64,000 nucleotides of DNA, from assembly GCA_029582265.1 (NCBI GenBank), contig CM055828.1, forward strand, positions 10,514,250 through 10,578,249. Reading direction: 5' to 3'. This document shows, piece by piece, positions 13,546-23,375 of the stretch; the first letter of the stretch is position 1, and the number at the start of each line of letters is the position of its first letter. The position numbers were made by a program, and so were the translations under genes. The stretch comes from Zoroaster sp. YZ-2022. Lineage: Eukaryota > Echinodermata > Asteroidea > Forcipulatida > Zoroasteridae. The notes under the pieces are model-generated. The model had not been told where the DNA came from. It saw only the letters and a program-made list of their open reading frames with translations, and did not search any database.

Positions 13546-13737
13546 CTGTGAGGATGTTGCATGTTGACTAGTTGGCTGATATACATCGGCAAGTAACACC
13601 TCCTTGGTGTGAAAGTGGCTACCCTCGCCCCGCTGCAAATTTTGTATCTTATGTAAAGTAAATTGTTTGGGAAGTTTACGGTTAGGCATCTGTAAGAACA
13701 ATTGTAAGTGTGAGAAAAAATATATAAATAACTTTTT

Positions 13738-14357
13738 AAAGAAATACTGATCCTCAAAATGGACACATTCCTTATAGAAGAAGCGAAAGAAGACTACTTA
13801 ATTCGTTGGTGTTTATCTCGTCGGCAGTGGAAAATTATTGAGAAAATGAAACATTAATATCATGGTTATGAAAAGAAATCATTTATTTGACAAAATGTTA
13901 ACATAATTTTTACACATTTCAAAGTTTTAAAGTACTTTTTGCAAAAGTTTTAACCACCTTCCATTTTATTGGTCTTTCAAGAATATTGATTAAAATAACA
14001 GTTTTCAGAGCTTCTCCAAATTATACCATTTTATTTTAAAAATCTAGAACAATATTTTCAAGATTAAAAACAATTTTACAACCATCTGGAATAGGATGAA
14101 ACATGATTCAACTGTTTTTCTTCTTGGGTACATTTTCTGTGCCCCCATCAACTTTAACAGTTTGGGGTGAGTCATTATACCAACATCAATTTTTTGATGA
14201 CCACAATTCTGTGTGTCTCAAAAAACGGCGCTCAAGACATCCACGCATATGATCATGCATTGAAATTCAGCATTTTACAAGCGAATCCTTCACTGAAACA
14301 AACTGAAACACCAAACTGCTAATTTCATTTGTAAGTTACCGTCCAGTTGATTATATA
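13738..14357 (+). mobile_element. Truncated copy of the 1-kb TA-flanked non-autonomous transposon (copy 1)
   Basis: From AAGAAATACTGATCCTC to GTCCAGTTGATTATATA this matches the last two thirds of the full copies at 14358-15366 and 54111-55121. The first 390 or so bases are missing, and the copy runs without a gap into copy 2. It contains no reading frame of note. Confidence 0.85.
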
Positions 14358-15366
14358 TCGTCCATGTACGTAATTTGCCGCACTCGTTAAATGACGCACC
14401 TACCTTTGGCTTAGCATTTCTCGGAAAACTTACAAAACTATGGCGTATTACTGGTTGCATAAACTTATCTAAGTCGTGCTTGTTACAGAAATAAAATTAT
14501 AGTGAAATTGTATGGTTTACTGGAAAGTTAGTGCTTGTGAAAGTGGAAAAAGTTGTTTAACCACTGATTTTACTAGATACAAATAGTAAGAGATTTACAT
14601 GACCTCAATTTTTTTTCCACGAACATCTGTGATTTTATTGTTCTATGCCGTCAACAAGCTGTTGTCTGTGGAAACCAAAATATATGAATGCTTTGCATTT
14701 GCAATGATTTTTTTAAGAAATATTGATCCTCAAATTGGACACATTCCTTGTAGACGAAGCGAACGAAGACTACTTAATTCGTTGGTGTTTATTTCGACGG
14801 TAGTGGAAAATTATTGAGAAAATGAAACATTAATATCATGGTTTATGAAAAGAAATCTTTTATTTGACAAAATGTTAACAGTAATTTTACACATTTCAAA
14901 GTTTTAAAGTACTTTTTGCAAGAAATTTAACCACCTTCCATTTTATTTGTCTTTCAAGAATATTGATTAAAAGTTTTGAGAGCTTCTCCAAATTATACCA
15001 TTTTATTTTAAAAATCTAGAACAATATTTTCAAGATTAAAAACAATTTTACAACCATCTGGAAGAAGATGAAACATGATTTCAACTGTTTTTCTTCTTGG
15101 GTACATTTTCTGTGCCCCCATCAACTTTAACAGTTTGGGGTGAGTCATTATTTATACCAACATCAATTTTCTGATGACCACAATTCTGTGCGTCTCAAAA
15201 AAACGGCACTCAAGACGTCCACGCGTATGATCATGCATTGAAATTCAGCATTTTACAAGAGAATCATTCACTGAAACAAACTGAAACACCAAACTGCTAA
15301 TTTCATGTGTAAATTACCGTCCAGTTGATTATATCCTTAGGTGCGTCATTTAGGGTAAATTGAGGA
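14358..15366 (+). mobile_element. Full copy of the 1-kb TA-flanked non-autonomous transposon (copy 2)
   Basis: It begins TCGTCCATGTACG and ends AAATTGAGGA, with TA on both sides as in the copies at 40159-41138 and 54111-55121. The ends are weakly alike, but both carry the 14-base motif AAATGACGCACCTA in inverted orientation 20-45 bases inside (about 14391 and 15334). No transposase is encoded. A TA target suggests mobilisation by a Tc1/mariner-type enzyme, which is inference. 15367-15812 beyond it holds no gene that I can see. Confidence 0.85.
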
Positions 15367-15812
15367 TAGGCTAATAGGCCTAGGCCCATAATCATTAAAA
15401 TGTCAAACTTACCATTCAGCGATGTCTGATATAACGTTAATAATTACATGTAACGTTAGTGTACGAAAGGTGATCCAATGACTCCAAAAATCAATTGCTA
15501 AAAACATAACAATAACATTAACTAACGTTAGAAAAAATAGAAAGAATCAGGGAGGAAAAGTTCCCGCGTCGCGATTGGCCAGCCCCGTGACTATTTTATC
15601 TTAAATATTTTCGTCGTTAACATTTAATTTAAAGAAGAACATAAAATAGTTATAGCCTAATTAGAACGTTGTTACGACTGTTACACGATTATACAGAAAC
15701 AATTTGATTATTCATGAAACGATCGTCGACAACCCGTCAACCAACCTGTACTGTGACGTCCGTGTGAATTAAGCGTGCCATTGCTGCATGCTACGCGATA
15801 TGCATGTGCCAC

Positions 15813-15945
15813 TCACTTAAAACGACACCAATTGTAATCCAGACTACCAGATTATAATCTGTGCTTGTTAATAGCAAGATGAAATTGATCCTTTTGAGAC
15901 GTTATCTACTGACACAAATTTGGAGTATCGGGTGCAATTGCCCAC
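15813..15945 (-). repeat. Segment repeated inverted at the start of the window
   Basis: This is the partner of 1-135. It covers the last 13 or so codons of the piggyBac reading frame and about 90 bases downstream. Since the transposase frame is truncated here, the junction at about 15945-15955 probably marks an internal deletion or a join between elements. Confidence 0.75.
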
Positions 15946-17742
15946 CTTTCACCCCCCAAAAATGGGTCATCTCCTTTCTTCATTTTATGGTTTTTTGGGT
16001 TTGCTGCCTGGGGTATTCCCCGTGTAGTGTAACGAACAGTTCCACAACATCTGAATCCTAGTTTAGCAAGTTTAGCTAAAAGAGCTGGGCTAGTATAGTA
16101 ATTATCACAATATATTACATGTCCCTTATTCTCAAGTCCATGGACCAGTTCAATGACGACTTTTCCTGCAACTGTTAGGTTTGGTGGATGGCAGTCTGAC
16201 TTGGTATCTACATGTACGTCTGCATCATAAACAGTTTCGGTGTCGTCGGCTCCTGTGTACAGTTTCCAAGCACACGTGTATCCTGTTTTGGACTCGTTCA
16301 GGGAGAATGCTTTAATACCCCGTTTGATAGGTTTTTTAGGCATGTACTGAACAAAACTTAAGCGTCCCTTGAATTTCAACATACTCTCATCTGGAGACAG
16401 ATTCTGCGCAGGGTTATACAGGTTGAGAAACTTCGGGACGAGGACTTCTATCAAGGGCCGAACTTTGGAAAGTTTGTCCCGTTTAGCAAAGGCTCTACGA
16501 GGAATTTGGTTATTTGAGATGTGGAGAAACCGAATAATTGAACTGAACCGATTTCGGGACATGATCGACGGGTAGAATGGGATGCGAAGAACTTCAGATG
16601 TTGACCAGTACATCTTGTATTGAGAGGATTTGTTTATGCCCATAGCAATGAGAAGTGCCACAAATGCCATCATTTCTGGAATGTTGGTTGGGTGCCAGGA
16701 GAATTGTTGACCAGGATTTGAGTCTATTGTTTGCTGCGCATAGCGATTAGTCTCATCGACGAGCATATCCCACACGAGTTGACAAAAATACAGCTTGAAG
16801 ATCTCCACTGCCGACAGTGTGGCAAAGTCGCCGGTGGGGCCAGAATTTCCATTGAACTGCACAGTCCCACACTCGTAATGGTCTCGTCGTTCCCAACCGG
16901 ATCGGAAATCTAACTTTCCTGTCGTCCTCCTTGATCTCGGTCGGCTGTCACCTTGGTAGGTAGGCTGCAACAGAAAAACAAGGCAAAGGAGGATTAATCT
17001 CGGTCCTTTGTAAATACAATATCTCAATGCTGCATGTGCACAGGCCACAGGGGGTCATGCGCAAAATGAATATTGTGCTGAGAAAAAAAATATGGCAGAT
17101 TCCATCCACTCTCCAAAACTCGTTGTCGATAAATTTTCGTTTTAATGTGGGATTGTGAATGTGAATTCCCCCAACTTCTTGCATAATACGACTTATGAGG
17201 GCCTTTCGAGGCTATTCTTTTGGAAGCTTGAGACTAAGAGTGCATTTTCAGCCTGTTAACGCTAAACAGCACGACCGGCTATGGGTAAATGTTAAAATTT
17301 CTATGCTATATCTATACATCAACTTGCTGTTTCAATGAATACAAATATTACCCCAACATTCCCAACAAACTACTAATAATTGTACATTTTCACTTGACTT
17401 TTTTGACCCAGTCCAGGGGGTGGGGATTTGGTCAATCCTATTAAAGGGATCCATTTTCTAAATTTACATTACTCAACTCCAACAGTTGTAACGCTATTTA
17501 CGCTATAGCCTAGGAAAATAAGTGAATTACGTTAATTTGCATTGGCTAGGAAGAGTAACGTTAACTGTTATTAGTTATTCATTTTTACTGTGATTTTGGC
17601 CTACCTCTTCAAGTTCAACGAATTCCGCTGGAATTTGTTCTTCTAATGTGCTGTCGTCATCCGTTACTTCGTCATCTGATTCTGAGCCACTGTCTGCCAA
17701 AATCTCAGCCAAAATGCCATCATTTATGTCCGTTTCCATCAT
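15906..17742 (-). pseudogene. piggyBac transposase, two exons, C-terminally truncated
   Basis: Exon 1 runs 17742-17605 (ATG start, very acidic, ending GAG before GTAGGC). Exon 2 starts at 16964 after a TTGCAG acceptor, and the join is in phase, giving an acidic N-terminus followed by an arginine-rich linker. The catalytic fold shows the first two aspartates of the piggyBac DDD triad: SPDESML at about 16390 and YCDNYYTS at about 16105. Shortly after PKNHKMKKGD (about 15985) the frame leaves the family and stops at 15906, so the third aspartate and the C-terminal cysteine-rich domain are missing. Without them it should not cut TTAA ends. The intron is in a position that looks genuine, so this was probably once an active gene. 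Confidence 0.85.
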
Positions 17743-17929
17743 GATTGCAACTAAATTAAACTGACCGTTGTGGAAGCGAGTGGACGCTAGCACCGGGAAC
17801 CGCAAAGTGACGCACTTTTCTTTTCATAAACTTTTATACACTTCATTCCTGTCAATAGAGGGCGCCAACCCCAAAAACCACTCAAGCATTTTCAGGTGGT
17901 GATTTAAGTCGCCGTGGTCGTCAAGGGCA

Positions 17930-18020
17930 TGCCGATTCCCGGCACCTTTTAGAGTCCACGGGAAGGAAGCGTATCACAACAAAGGCTCTTTTTAGAGCCC
18001 GTGGGATCGAAAGGGTTAAA
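17930..18020 (-). mobile_element. piggyBac 5' terminus and TTAA target site
   Basis: The element ends ...GATCGAAAGGG followed by TTAA at 18017-18020, which in piggyBac orientation is TTAA-CCCTTTCGATC, the hallmark of the family. Sub-terminal copies of TTTAGAGYCCRYGGGA occur at about 17950 and 17990 and may bind the transposase. No matching TTAACCC end is visible left of the gene, so the other end is lost or outside what I can recognise. The TTAA lies at the edge of a Polinton coding fragment. Confidence 0.75.
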
Positions 18021-18171
18021 GATAAAGATTTAACGAGTATAAAAGAACAACTCGCTTTAAACGTGCATTACATCGATTTATATTTTAGCGAGTTGTTTAG
18101 TATAAATGAAATAGATAAAGAAACTATTTTTTTACATCTAGAAAAAATTATAAACATTGTACTAAAAATTT
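18018..18171 (+). pseudogene. C-terminal fragment of a Polinton gene, cut by piggyBac
   Basis: About 50 codons stay open from the piggyBac TTAA to a TAA at 18169-18171, with the same CpG-rich codon style as the rest of the Polinton (helical, with LHLEKIINIVLKI at the end). No start codon is present. The missing part should lie on the far side of the piggyBac copy but I cannot find it. I do not recognise the family. It could be the tail of the missing protease, but nothing in the sequence supports that. Confidence 0.5.
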
Positions 18172-18189
18172 AAATTGTACGGAGGTGGT

Positions 18190-18232
18190 TTATCCGTTAC
18201 TCGCTCCGCTACTCGCGAAGCGAGTTTTTGAT
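18190..18232. terminator. Hairpin between convergent Polinton genes
   Basis: ACTCGCTCC followed shortly by CGCGAAGCGAGT can form a GC-rich stem in otherwise AT-rich sequence, between the ends of the plus fragment (18171) and the minus gene (18257). A role in transcription termination is only a guess from position. Confidence 0.3.
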
Positions 18233-18256
18233 CATTATAATATAATTTATTTACGC

Positions 18257-18889
18257 TTACTTTAAACTCAAAAGTTTTTCTATAAGAATTTTTTTTTCTA
18301 CATTTACATCGGCGGGTTCAACCTCCGTTTTCGACGGTAAAGTCGTCGGTTTAACGAGTTTATTACGGATTTTTTCTTTCATTTTGTAATATTTATTTCG
18401 CTCTTCGCATACGAGCACAAATTCTTCTTGACTGATGTAACCGTCTTCGATGGCTTTACTAACGTGGTTTTCGATAGTGTTGAGTTTACTCAATGCTAAA
18501 ACTCGTATTTCGTCGTGTTTTTTAGCTTTTTTATATAATTTATTTTTCGCGTATCTGATAGCAAAAGCCGCGCCGCCCAACCCTAAAGCTAAACCTTCTA
18601 AAGCGTATCCTACGGGCGACGCCACGACGCTGGCGATACTGGCTATTCCGACGGCCCCCGCTCCCATACACCCCAATTCAGCCATTGTTTCTACGACGTT
18701 ACAAGCGTTGATGATTTTATTATATTTTTTATATACGGCTTCGCGCTCGTTTATTTCGATTCGTAATTCTTTTTGAATATCGTCGATTTTTTGCAATCGA
18801 AATGTTTTAGCGCGCTCCGCGTTAGAGTCGTTCGTTAAAACCGTTAAATTCGGATAAAGCACGTTCGTTGATTCTATAGGCGCGCTCAT
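18257..18889 (-). CDS. Polinton-associated protein with hydrophobic hairpin, function unknown
   Basis: Intact 210-residue frame. Residues 30-60 are charged and probably coiled, residues 68-92 and 94-111 are two glycine- and alanine-rich hydrophobic segments, and the rest is a basic helical tail with an AKKHDEIRVLA motif. I recall similar proteins in Polinton-like elements of cnidarians and other invertebrates, but no function is known to me. A membrane-inserting virion component would fit. It is the last gene of the leftmost minus cluster. The start is the only ATG upstream of conserved sequence, preceded by AATAGAAACA. Confidence 0.65.
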   Translation of the reverse strand: MSAPIESTNVLYPNLTVLTNDSNAERAKTFRLQKIDDIQKELRIEINEREAVYKKYNKIINACNVVETMAELGCMGAGAVGIASIASVVASPVGYALEGLALGLGGAAFAIRYAKNKLYKKAKKHDEIRVLALSKLNTIENHVSKAIEDGYISQEEFVLVCEERNKYYKMKEKIRNKLVKPTTLPSKTEVEPADVNVEKKILIEKLLSLK

Positions 18890-18913
18890 TGTTTCTATTA
18901 ATAGAAAAAGATT

Positions 18914-19432
18914 TTAATTTAATGGAATATTATTAATTTTCATATCATAACAGATTCCTGTATCTAGAGAGCCGAAAACAACAAATTGAGCAAAGATTTT
19001 ATTACCGACCGTTATCGGTTCCGTTTTACCAAAACTTACGGAAGCGCGTTCTATCTCTAAGCAAAGACCGCATTCTAAAAGCTTTATGTGCTCATCAAAA
19101 TAAACCAAACTTAGATCTTCTATAAAAAAATATGATACGTTCGGGTTAATTGTGCGTTTTAAAACGTACCATCGTGAGTTATTATTAGTAGTTATTTTTA
19201 CGTAAGTTGCGCAATCAGTTATAGGTATAGCGACGTAAAAACCCAAGCTCCTTCGTCTAAACCACATGAACGTAATTAAATTTTCATACGTATATAATAT
19301 TTCGTCTTCTTCAAAATTATTTATATGTCCACTTTTTTCGATAGTGTGAGGGTTGTTAATTTTATATTTACCGGCTGCGCTAGCGGCAACGTCGTTACTA
19401 TCGCTTCGACTAGGTCCGTAAATACTCGCCAT
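18914..19432 (-). CDS. Polinton protein of the MASIYGPSR pair, member A
   Basis: Intact 172-residue frame beginning MASIYGPSR, a start shared exactly with its upstream neighbour. After a variable, probably flexible 40 residues it looks beta-rich, and it ends in FGSLDTGICYDMKINNIPLN, which matches the neighbour in pattern (FGALNSKICFNIKIKSLPLN). The pair arose by tandem duplication and has diverged strongly between the ends. A surface or fibre-like virion protein would fit the conserved N-terminal anchor and diverged body, but this is inference. The gap to the next gene is 24 bases. Confidence 0.6.
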   Translation of the reverse strand: MASIYGPSRSDSNDVAASAAGKYKINNPHTIEKSGHINNFEEDEILYTYENLITFMWFRRRSLGFYVAIPITDCATYVKITTNNNSRWYVLKRTINPNVSYFFIEDLSLVYFDEHIKLLECGLCLEIERASVSFGKTEPITVGNKIFAQFVVFGSLDTGICYDMKINNIPLN

Positions 19433-19451
19433 ATTTATTATAGTATTAATT

Positions 19452-19946
19452 TTAATTTAACGGTAAACTTTTAATTTTAATATTGAAACAGATTTTTGAA
19501 TTTAGAGCGCCGAAAAAAATCGCCTCAGCAAAAACTTTTCTAACGTTTCGCATTTTAAAACACATTTCGTATTTTAAATGTTGCGTTTCATCATCGATCA
19601 AATGAAATTTCTCATCTCGTTCCGGAGAAGGATTGTAATAAATGTTACTACCGTAATCGCGAGTCGACGCGTATGTCGCGAAACTATCGGTTTTTATAAA
19701 TTGCGCAAAAATACTGCAGTACGTCGGCGCGACCGTAAACAAGAAAAAGGGTTGTTTAAACGTATCGTGCCATCCGAGAATGACGTTAATTTTTTCAATT
19801 AAAACTACCCTATGTAAAATTTCATCTCTGTTTAGATATCCGTGATGTTCGTAAATTTCGCTAGTCAACGTCGGTAAAATTTCACCGCTAGCTCCAGCGG
19901 TAGCGGCAACAACGCTCGTGCGACTGGGTCCGTAAATGCTCGCCAT
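19452..19946 (-). CDS. Polinton protein of the MASIYGPSR pair, member B
   Basis: Intact 164-residue frame, paralogue of the gene at 18914-19432: same nine N-terminal residues, same C-terminal pattern, diverged middle. Both genes have ACTATAA-like bases 5-12 bases before ATGGCG, which looks like a shared promoter remnant. It overlaps nothing and is 3 bases from the probable minor capsid gene. No known domain is recognised. Confidence 0.6.
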   Translation of the reverse strand: MASIYGPSRTSVVAATAGASGEILPTLTSEIYEHHGYLNRDEILHRVVLIEKINVILGWHDTFKQPFFLFTVAPTYCSIFAQFIKTDSFATYASTRDYGSNIYYNPSPERDEKFHLIDDETQHLKYEMCFKMRNVRKVFAEAIFFGALNSKICFNIKIKSLPLN

Positions 19947-19949
19947 TAT

Positions 19950-20624
19950 TTATAGTATTTCTATATTTAAAATAATGGGGAAACCGTGATTATGTATATC
20001 TCTGCTTTTGCTATCTCTAACTCGAAAAGTCAACTCGTTAAAAGTGCCGACTCGTAATTTTTTCATCAACGGATTTTTATATTCCATGTACATGCTTTCG
20101 CCGAACGACGCGTCTTGCAAAGGAAAAGCGTTTAAAATAGTGCAGGGTTTACCGTTGAAATAATTATCGGTCGTAGAAATTTGATCGCAATGAATGTATA
20201 ACATTTTAAAAAGTTGCACGTCGATTTTGTTACTGTATTCTCCCGCGGTTAGAAATTCGTTGTGAAACCCCAGTAAATTAGCCAACCCGCTAGTAAATTT
20301 AACGGACTTGTTCGATTGAGTTATATTTAGCAAAAAGACGCCCGTCTTTTTATCGATGACAAACGTGATCCAAGGCACGTCTTTTACTATAACGTCGATA
20401 ATTTCGTTAATGTTGTAAAGTCCCGGCTCGATAAATTTAATAACGTCCGACTCACCCGCAGTACGAATGAGTATTCTTTCTTTTTTACGCACGTTGTAAT
20501 ATCCCACCCAAATGTTTACGCTGTGTAATATAATCGAGAGATCATGTTGCCGATTATCGATAACGTTATCTAATTGAACCGATCCGCCTTCTTTACCGAT
20601 TTCGATTTCGAACGTATGGTACAT
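19950..20624 (-). CDS. Probable minor capsid (penton-like) protein of the Polinton
   Basis: Intact 224-residue frame, almost entirely predicted beta strand, with a C-terminal block GTFNELTFRVRDSKSRDI then a short hydrophobic strand, a layout I associate with the single-jelly-roll penton-like proteins of Polintons and adintoviruses. Such proteins fill the five-fold vertices of an icosahedral capsid made by the major capsid protein, also encoded here. It heads the leftmost minus cluster and is divergent from the next plus gene with only 36 AT-rich bases between them, so both promoters must sit there. The alternative is another beta-rich virion protein. Confidence 0.5.
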   Translation of the reverse strand: MYHTFEIEIGKEGGSVQLDNVIDNRQHDLSIILHSVNIWVGYYNVRKKERILIRTAGESDVIKFIEPGLYNINEIIDVIVKDVPWITFVIDKKTGVFLLNITQSNKSVKFTSGLANLLGFHNEFLTAGEYSNKIDVQLFKMLYIHCDQISTTDNYFNGKPCTILNAFPLQDASFGESMYMEYKNPLMKKLRVGTFNELTFRVRDSKSRDIHNHGFPIILNIEIL

Positions 20625-20660
20625 TTTATTATTAAAAAGTTATAATTTTAATATCATAAA

Positions 20661-22015
20661 ATGACGTTTCCATTAGCATTCGAGAGTAATTTTACGTATC
20701 CGTACAAGCAATATGGAAATTTTAAGGCGCCTGCTTTTTTTAGCGCTAGCGATTTAACGCGTCTAAAAATTTACGTCAGCGAAACAGAGTCGTTTAGCGC
20801 GACGTTCGTTAACGTATTTCAAAAATATAATTTACCTCACGTCGACAGCAACGATATCGTAAACGATTGGTATTCTAACCCGCTGAAATTTTATCAAAAT
20901 CAAATAAATTTTACGACGTATTGCGCTACGACGAGATGCGGCGTGGGTTACGATCATTTTTATCATAGCAACTCGATGATTGGTAGTTTTTTTTTGATTT
21001 CACGTATATTATCAAATTAGACGAATGTTCAAAGAAATGAGCTATCCTACATCTTCTTCAAATTTTTTTGATGCGTTTTCAAACAATATAGACGTAAGCG
21101 CGTACAATAGACTATGTAGCGAATTTCATTTAGCGATTAACGACGATTGGAAACAACGAGTAGATTTAAATTCAAACGGATTGGGAACGGCTTATTATCG
21201 AAACATTTACGGTTACATTCCGGTGCCGGGGAAAAACTATGACAATTCAAATTTACAACATCGGCGTGAGAAAAGGATGGATTTTGATGTAGAAAACGTC
21301 GATTTAAATTGAGTAAATAGCGATAATGATATCGGCGGTTCGTACGTCGTCGAATACATTTCTCAATCACCGCGCGTTGAAACGGCGTGGACAAAGTTTA
21401 TATTATCCTTAAAGTTAGCGCGAGGTTTTACGGATGTCGGCACGCAACGCATAAACGACTCTATAAGAACATACGTTTACGCGTTATTGGGAGCTCAAGC
21501 GCGAGTTAAAAGTGGATTTCTCGCATCCAGCGGCGGTTTAGACGCTCAGCGCGAATTTATAAATATAGTAAATGCTGAGATTGATTCTCCGGTCGATTTA
21601 CAATCCAGTATTCAACGATATCAAGATGTTTTACAAAACGCTCGTTCTCAATTAAACTTTTGTCTCGGAGAAAATTTATACATGATGCCGAGCGATATGA
21701 ATTTACGAATGTGCACGTACGCGGGATACAATAATAATATATTAATCGCGACGAGCAATTTATCTCTAGGTTTAAATTTAGATACAAATTCAGAACCCGT
21801 TGTTGCTCCTATTTTACCTTTACAATCAACAACAACGCCATTGATCGCTAAACATAAAGACAGCTTTGCCGAGGCTGTGCAAGAATCTGTCTCGCTAACA
21901 GAAGACCCGTTAGAAGAATCGAGCGACAACCATAAAGAAGAAAAAAACTGCTTTAATTATTGGTTTCACCGTTTTAACCGGACTCGGCGTTATGATTTAC
22001 GAATTGTTATTTTAG
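20661..22015 (+). pseudogene. Conserved Polinton protein with C-terminal membrane segment, broken
   Basis: Three frames make up one gene of about 450 codons: 20661-21018, then about 21005-21312, then on to 22015. Breaks: a frame change near 20995-21005 beside a T9 run, an in-frame TGA at 21310-21312, and a one-base excess in an A7 run at 21941-21947 that throws the last segment out of frame. Read in the other frame, the last 22 codons are a hydrophobic membrane-spanning tail ending at TAG 22013-22015. I recall this protein type from other invertebrate Polintons without a known function; it is probably structural. It meets the next minus gene tail-to-tail with a 4-base overlap. Confidence 0.6.
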
Positions 22016-22464
22016 CGTTTCTGCATATATGTTAAAACTAGTACTCCAACCCCACTTAGCGCTAACCATAAATGTTCCGCCGCCCACATAACCACGTTAG
22101 AAGCTGTTTTAAATAACCAACTTACTATACTACCTATAATAGCCGGTAAAGCGGCTAAAGCTTTTGCACCTAGTTTAGATAATACATTCGCTAAATTTTT
22201 TAATGTTTTTTGTATCCACTCTTTTACGCCCCCACTCGGTTCGGGTGGAGTGGGTTTTGGTGCGGGCGGTTCTGGCGTGGGTGGTGCGGGCGGTTCTGGC
22301 GTGGGTGTGGGTTTGGGAATAACTGAACTTACAGTGCCAGTAAACGATTTAATAATAAAAGCGATAGTCATACTAAAAGCTGTTAATATACTAACGATCG
22401 TTATACCTTGTTCTCTAAATAAAGTTTTAATTTTATCTCCCAACGTAACGTCTCTTTCTAACAT
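22012..22464 (-). CDS. Polinton membrane protein with proline-rich linker
   Basis: Intact 150-residue frame beginning MLERDVTLGDKIKTLFREQG. Residues 21-41 form a membrane segment, 50-77 a PTPEPPAPP-type proline-rich linker, 102-120 and 131-146 two more hydrophobic segments. The start motif and layout are typical of a small protein I know from invertebrate Polintons, of unknown function, plausibly an inner-membrane or entry-related virion component. The linker varies in length by simple-repeat change. It follows the coiled-coil gene by 12 bases. Confidence 0.7.
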   Translation of the reverse strand: MLERDVTLGDKIKTLFREQGITIVSILTAFSMTIAFIIKSFTGTVSSVIPKPTPTPEPPAPPTPEPPAPKPTPPEPSGGVKEWIQKTLKNLANVLSKLGAKALAALPAIIGSIVSWLFKTASNVVMWAAEHLWLALSGVGVLVLTYMQKR

Positions 22465-22476
22465 TTTTTGAAACGT

Positions 22477-23362
22477 TTATTTAATTCTATTGATTTGACT
22501 ACGAAGAACGTAGTCCTGCGCATCAATTTGTTCAATCAAAACTTGTTTGTAATCTTTTTGGGTTTTCAATTCTCGTTTATACTGGATGTTCATATCGAAT
22601 TCTCTTTCGTTAGCGTCAGAAACTACTTCTTCCACATCGTTGATTCTTTGGTTGACTACTTTTAATTTAGTTAAAAGATCCAATTGTTCACCTCGATTTG
22701 TAGTCAAAATGTTATTGAGCGCTTCTATTTCTCGCAAAGGAATGTTAAGTTCCGTTTGGACATCTTGATCTCTCGAAAGAGTCATTACCACCATTTCGAT
22801 AGCTTCTTGTACTTGTTCCGATTTTTCTACGAGTTGCATCGGTATAGAGGGTAATCTTCTACCGCTGCCCGTTTGAGCGGTTGGCTCTATTGGTTTTTCT
22901 GCTTCTTCTATAACATTTATTATAGCTGATTCTGTTTCTCCAAATGGCAAAAAATCATTTATAGTTAAACCATGGCTTTTGAGTGTACTTAACGAATAAA
23001 ATCCAACTCCTTTTTTTTTTAGTTAAACGTATTTCTTTTTCACCTTTTTTAAAATAGAGTACACTTTTTCCTTTTTCATCTGATTTTTCTTCAAAACTAA
23101 TATAGTCTTTTATAGCGTTTCTTTTACATATACTTTCATAAAAATCATCGGTTGTTAAATATAAAGGTTCAACAACTTGCTCTTTTCTTTTTGCTATTTC
23201 TTCATTTAAATTTTTTTGACTTTCAGTTCTTTCAAGTTCTAATCTTTCTAAAGTTTCATCAATATGTTCAAAGTCATACTCTTCGTAATATTCATCTTCC
23301 TCTTCATCAAGATTTTGTAATAACGGATCCAATTCCATAAGTTCGCGACCCCCTTCCGCCAT
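22477..23362 (-). pseudogene. Acidic coiled-coil Polinton protein, frameshifted at an A10 run
   Basis: The start at 23362 (MAEGGRELMELDP) gives an acidic N-terminus (EEEDEYYEEYDFE) and a charged helix. The frame then stops at 22955. A second frame, 22950-22477, is a glutamate- and leucine-rich coiled coil. The switch lies at an A10 tract (T10 on the plus strand, 23011-23020): with one A fewer the two frames would be continuous, with about 20 further open codons bridging them. So this is one gene of about 294 codons with a homopolymer error, a real mutation, or slippage during expression. I recall related acidic proteins in invertebrate Polintons; role unknown, perhaps scaffold or core. Confidence 0.65.
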
Positions 23363-23375
23363 TTTATAATTACTT

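Larger units (their letters stand above)
6790..13689 (-). pseudogene. KDZ-type transposase gene remnant (CxC1-like), spliced, core missing
   Basis: Minus-strand exons with good splice sites: 13689-13546 (ATG start), 12474-12172, 11524-11422, 10570-10353, 8709-8577, 8270-8213, 7886-7824 and 7096-6790 (stop). Exons 1 to 4 join in consistent phase. Exon 2 holds a cysteine cluster (CCVC, RCLDC, RCLHC, then CFH and a later H) like the CxC domains found with Kyakuja-Dileera-Zisupton (KDZ) transposases. Exon 5 ends in CPACPK, also typical. The last exon, rich in helices and charged residues, resembles the KDZ C-terminal tail. The large catalytic domain normally lies between exon 5 and the tail exons and is absent: only about 300 bases separate 8577 from 8270. 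Exon 4 to exon 5 does not keep phase, so an exon may be lost there too. It is probably a non-autonomous derivative. Confidence 0.65.
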
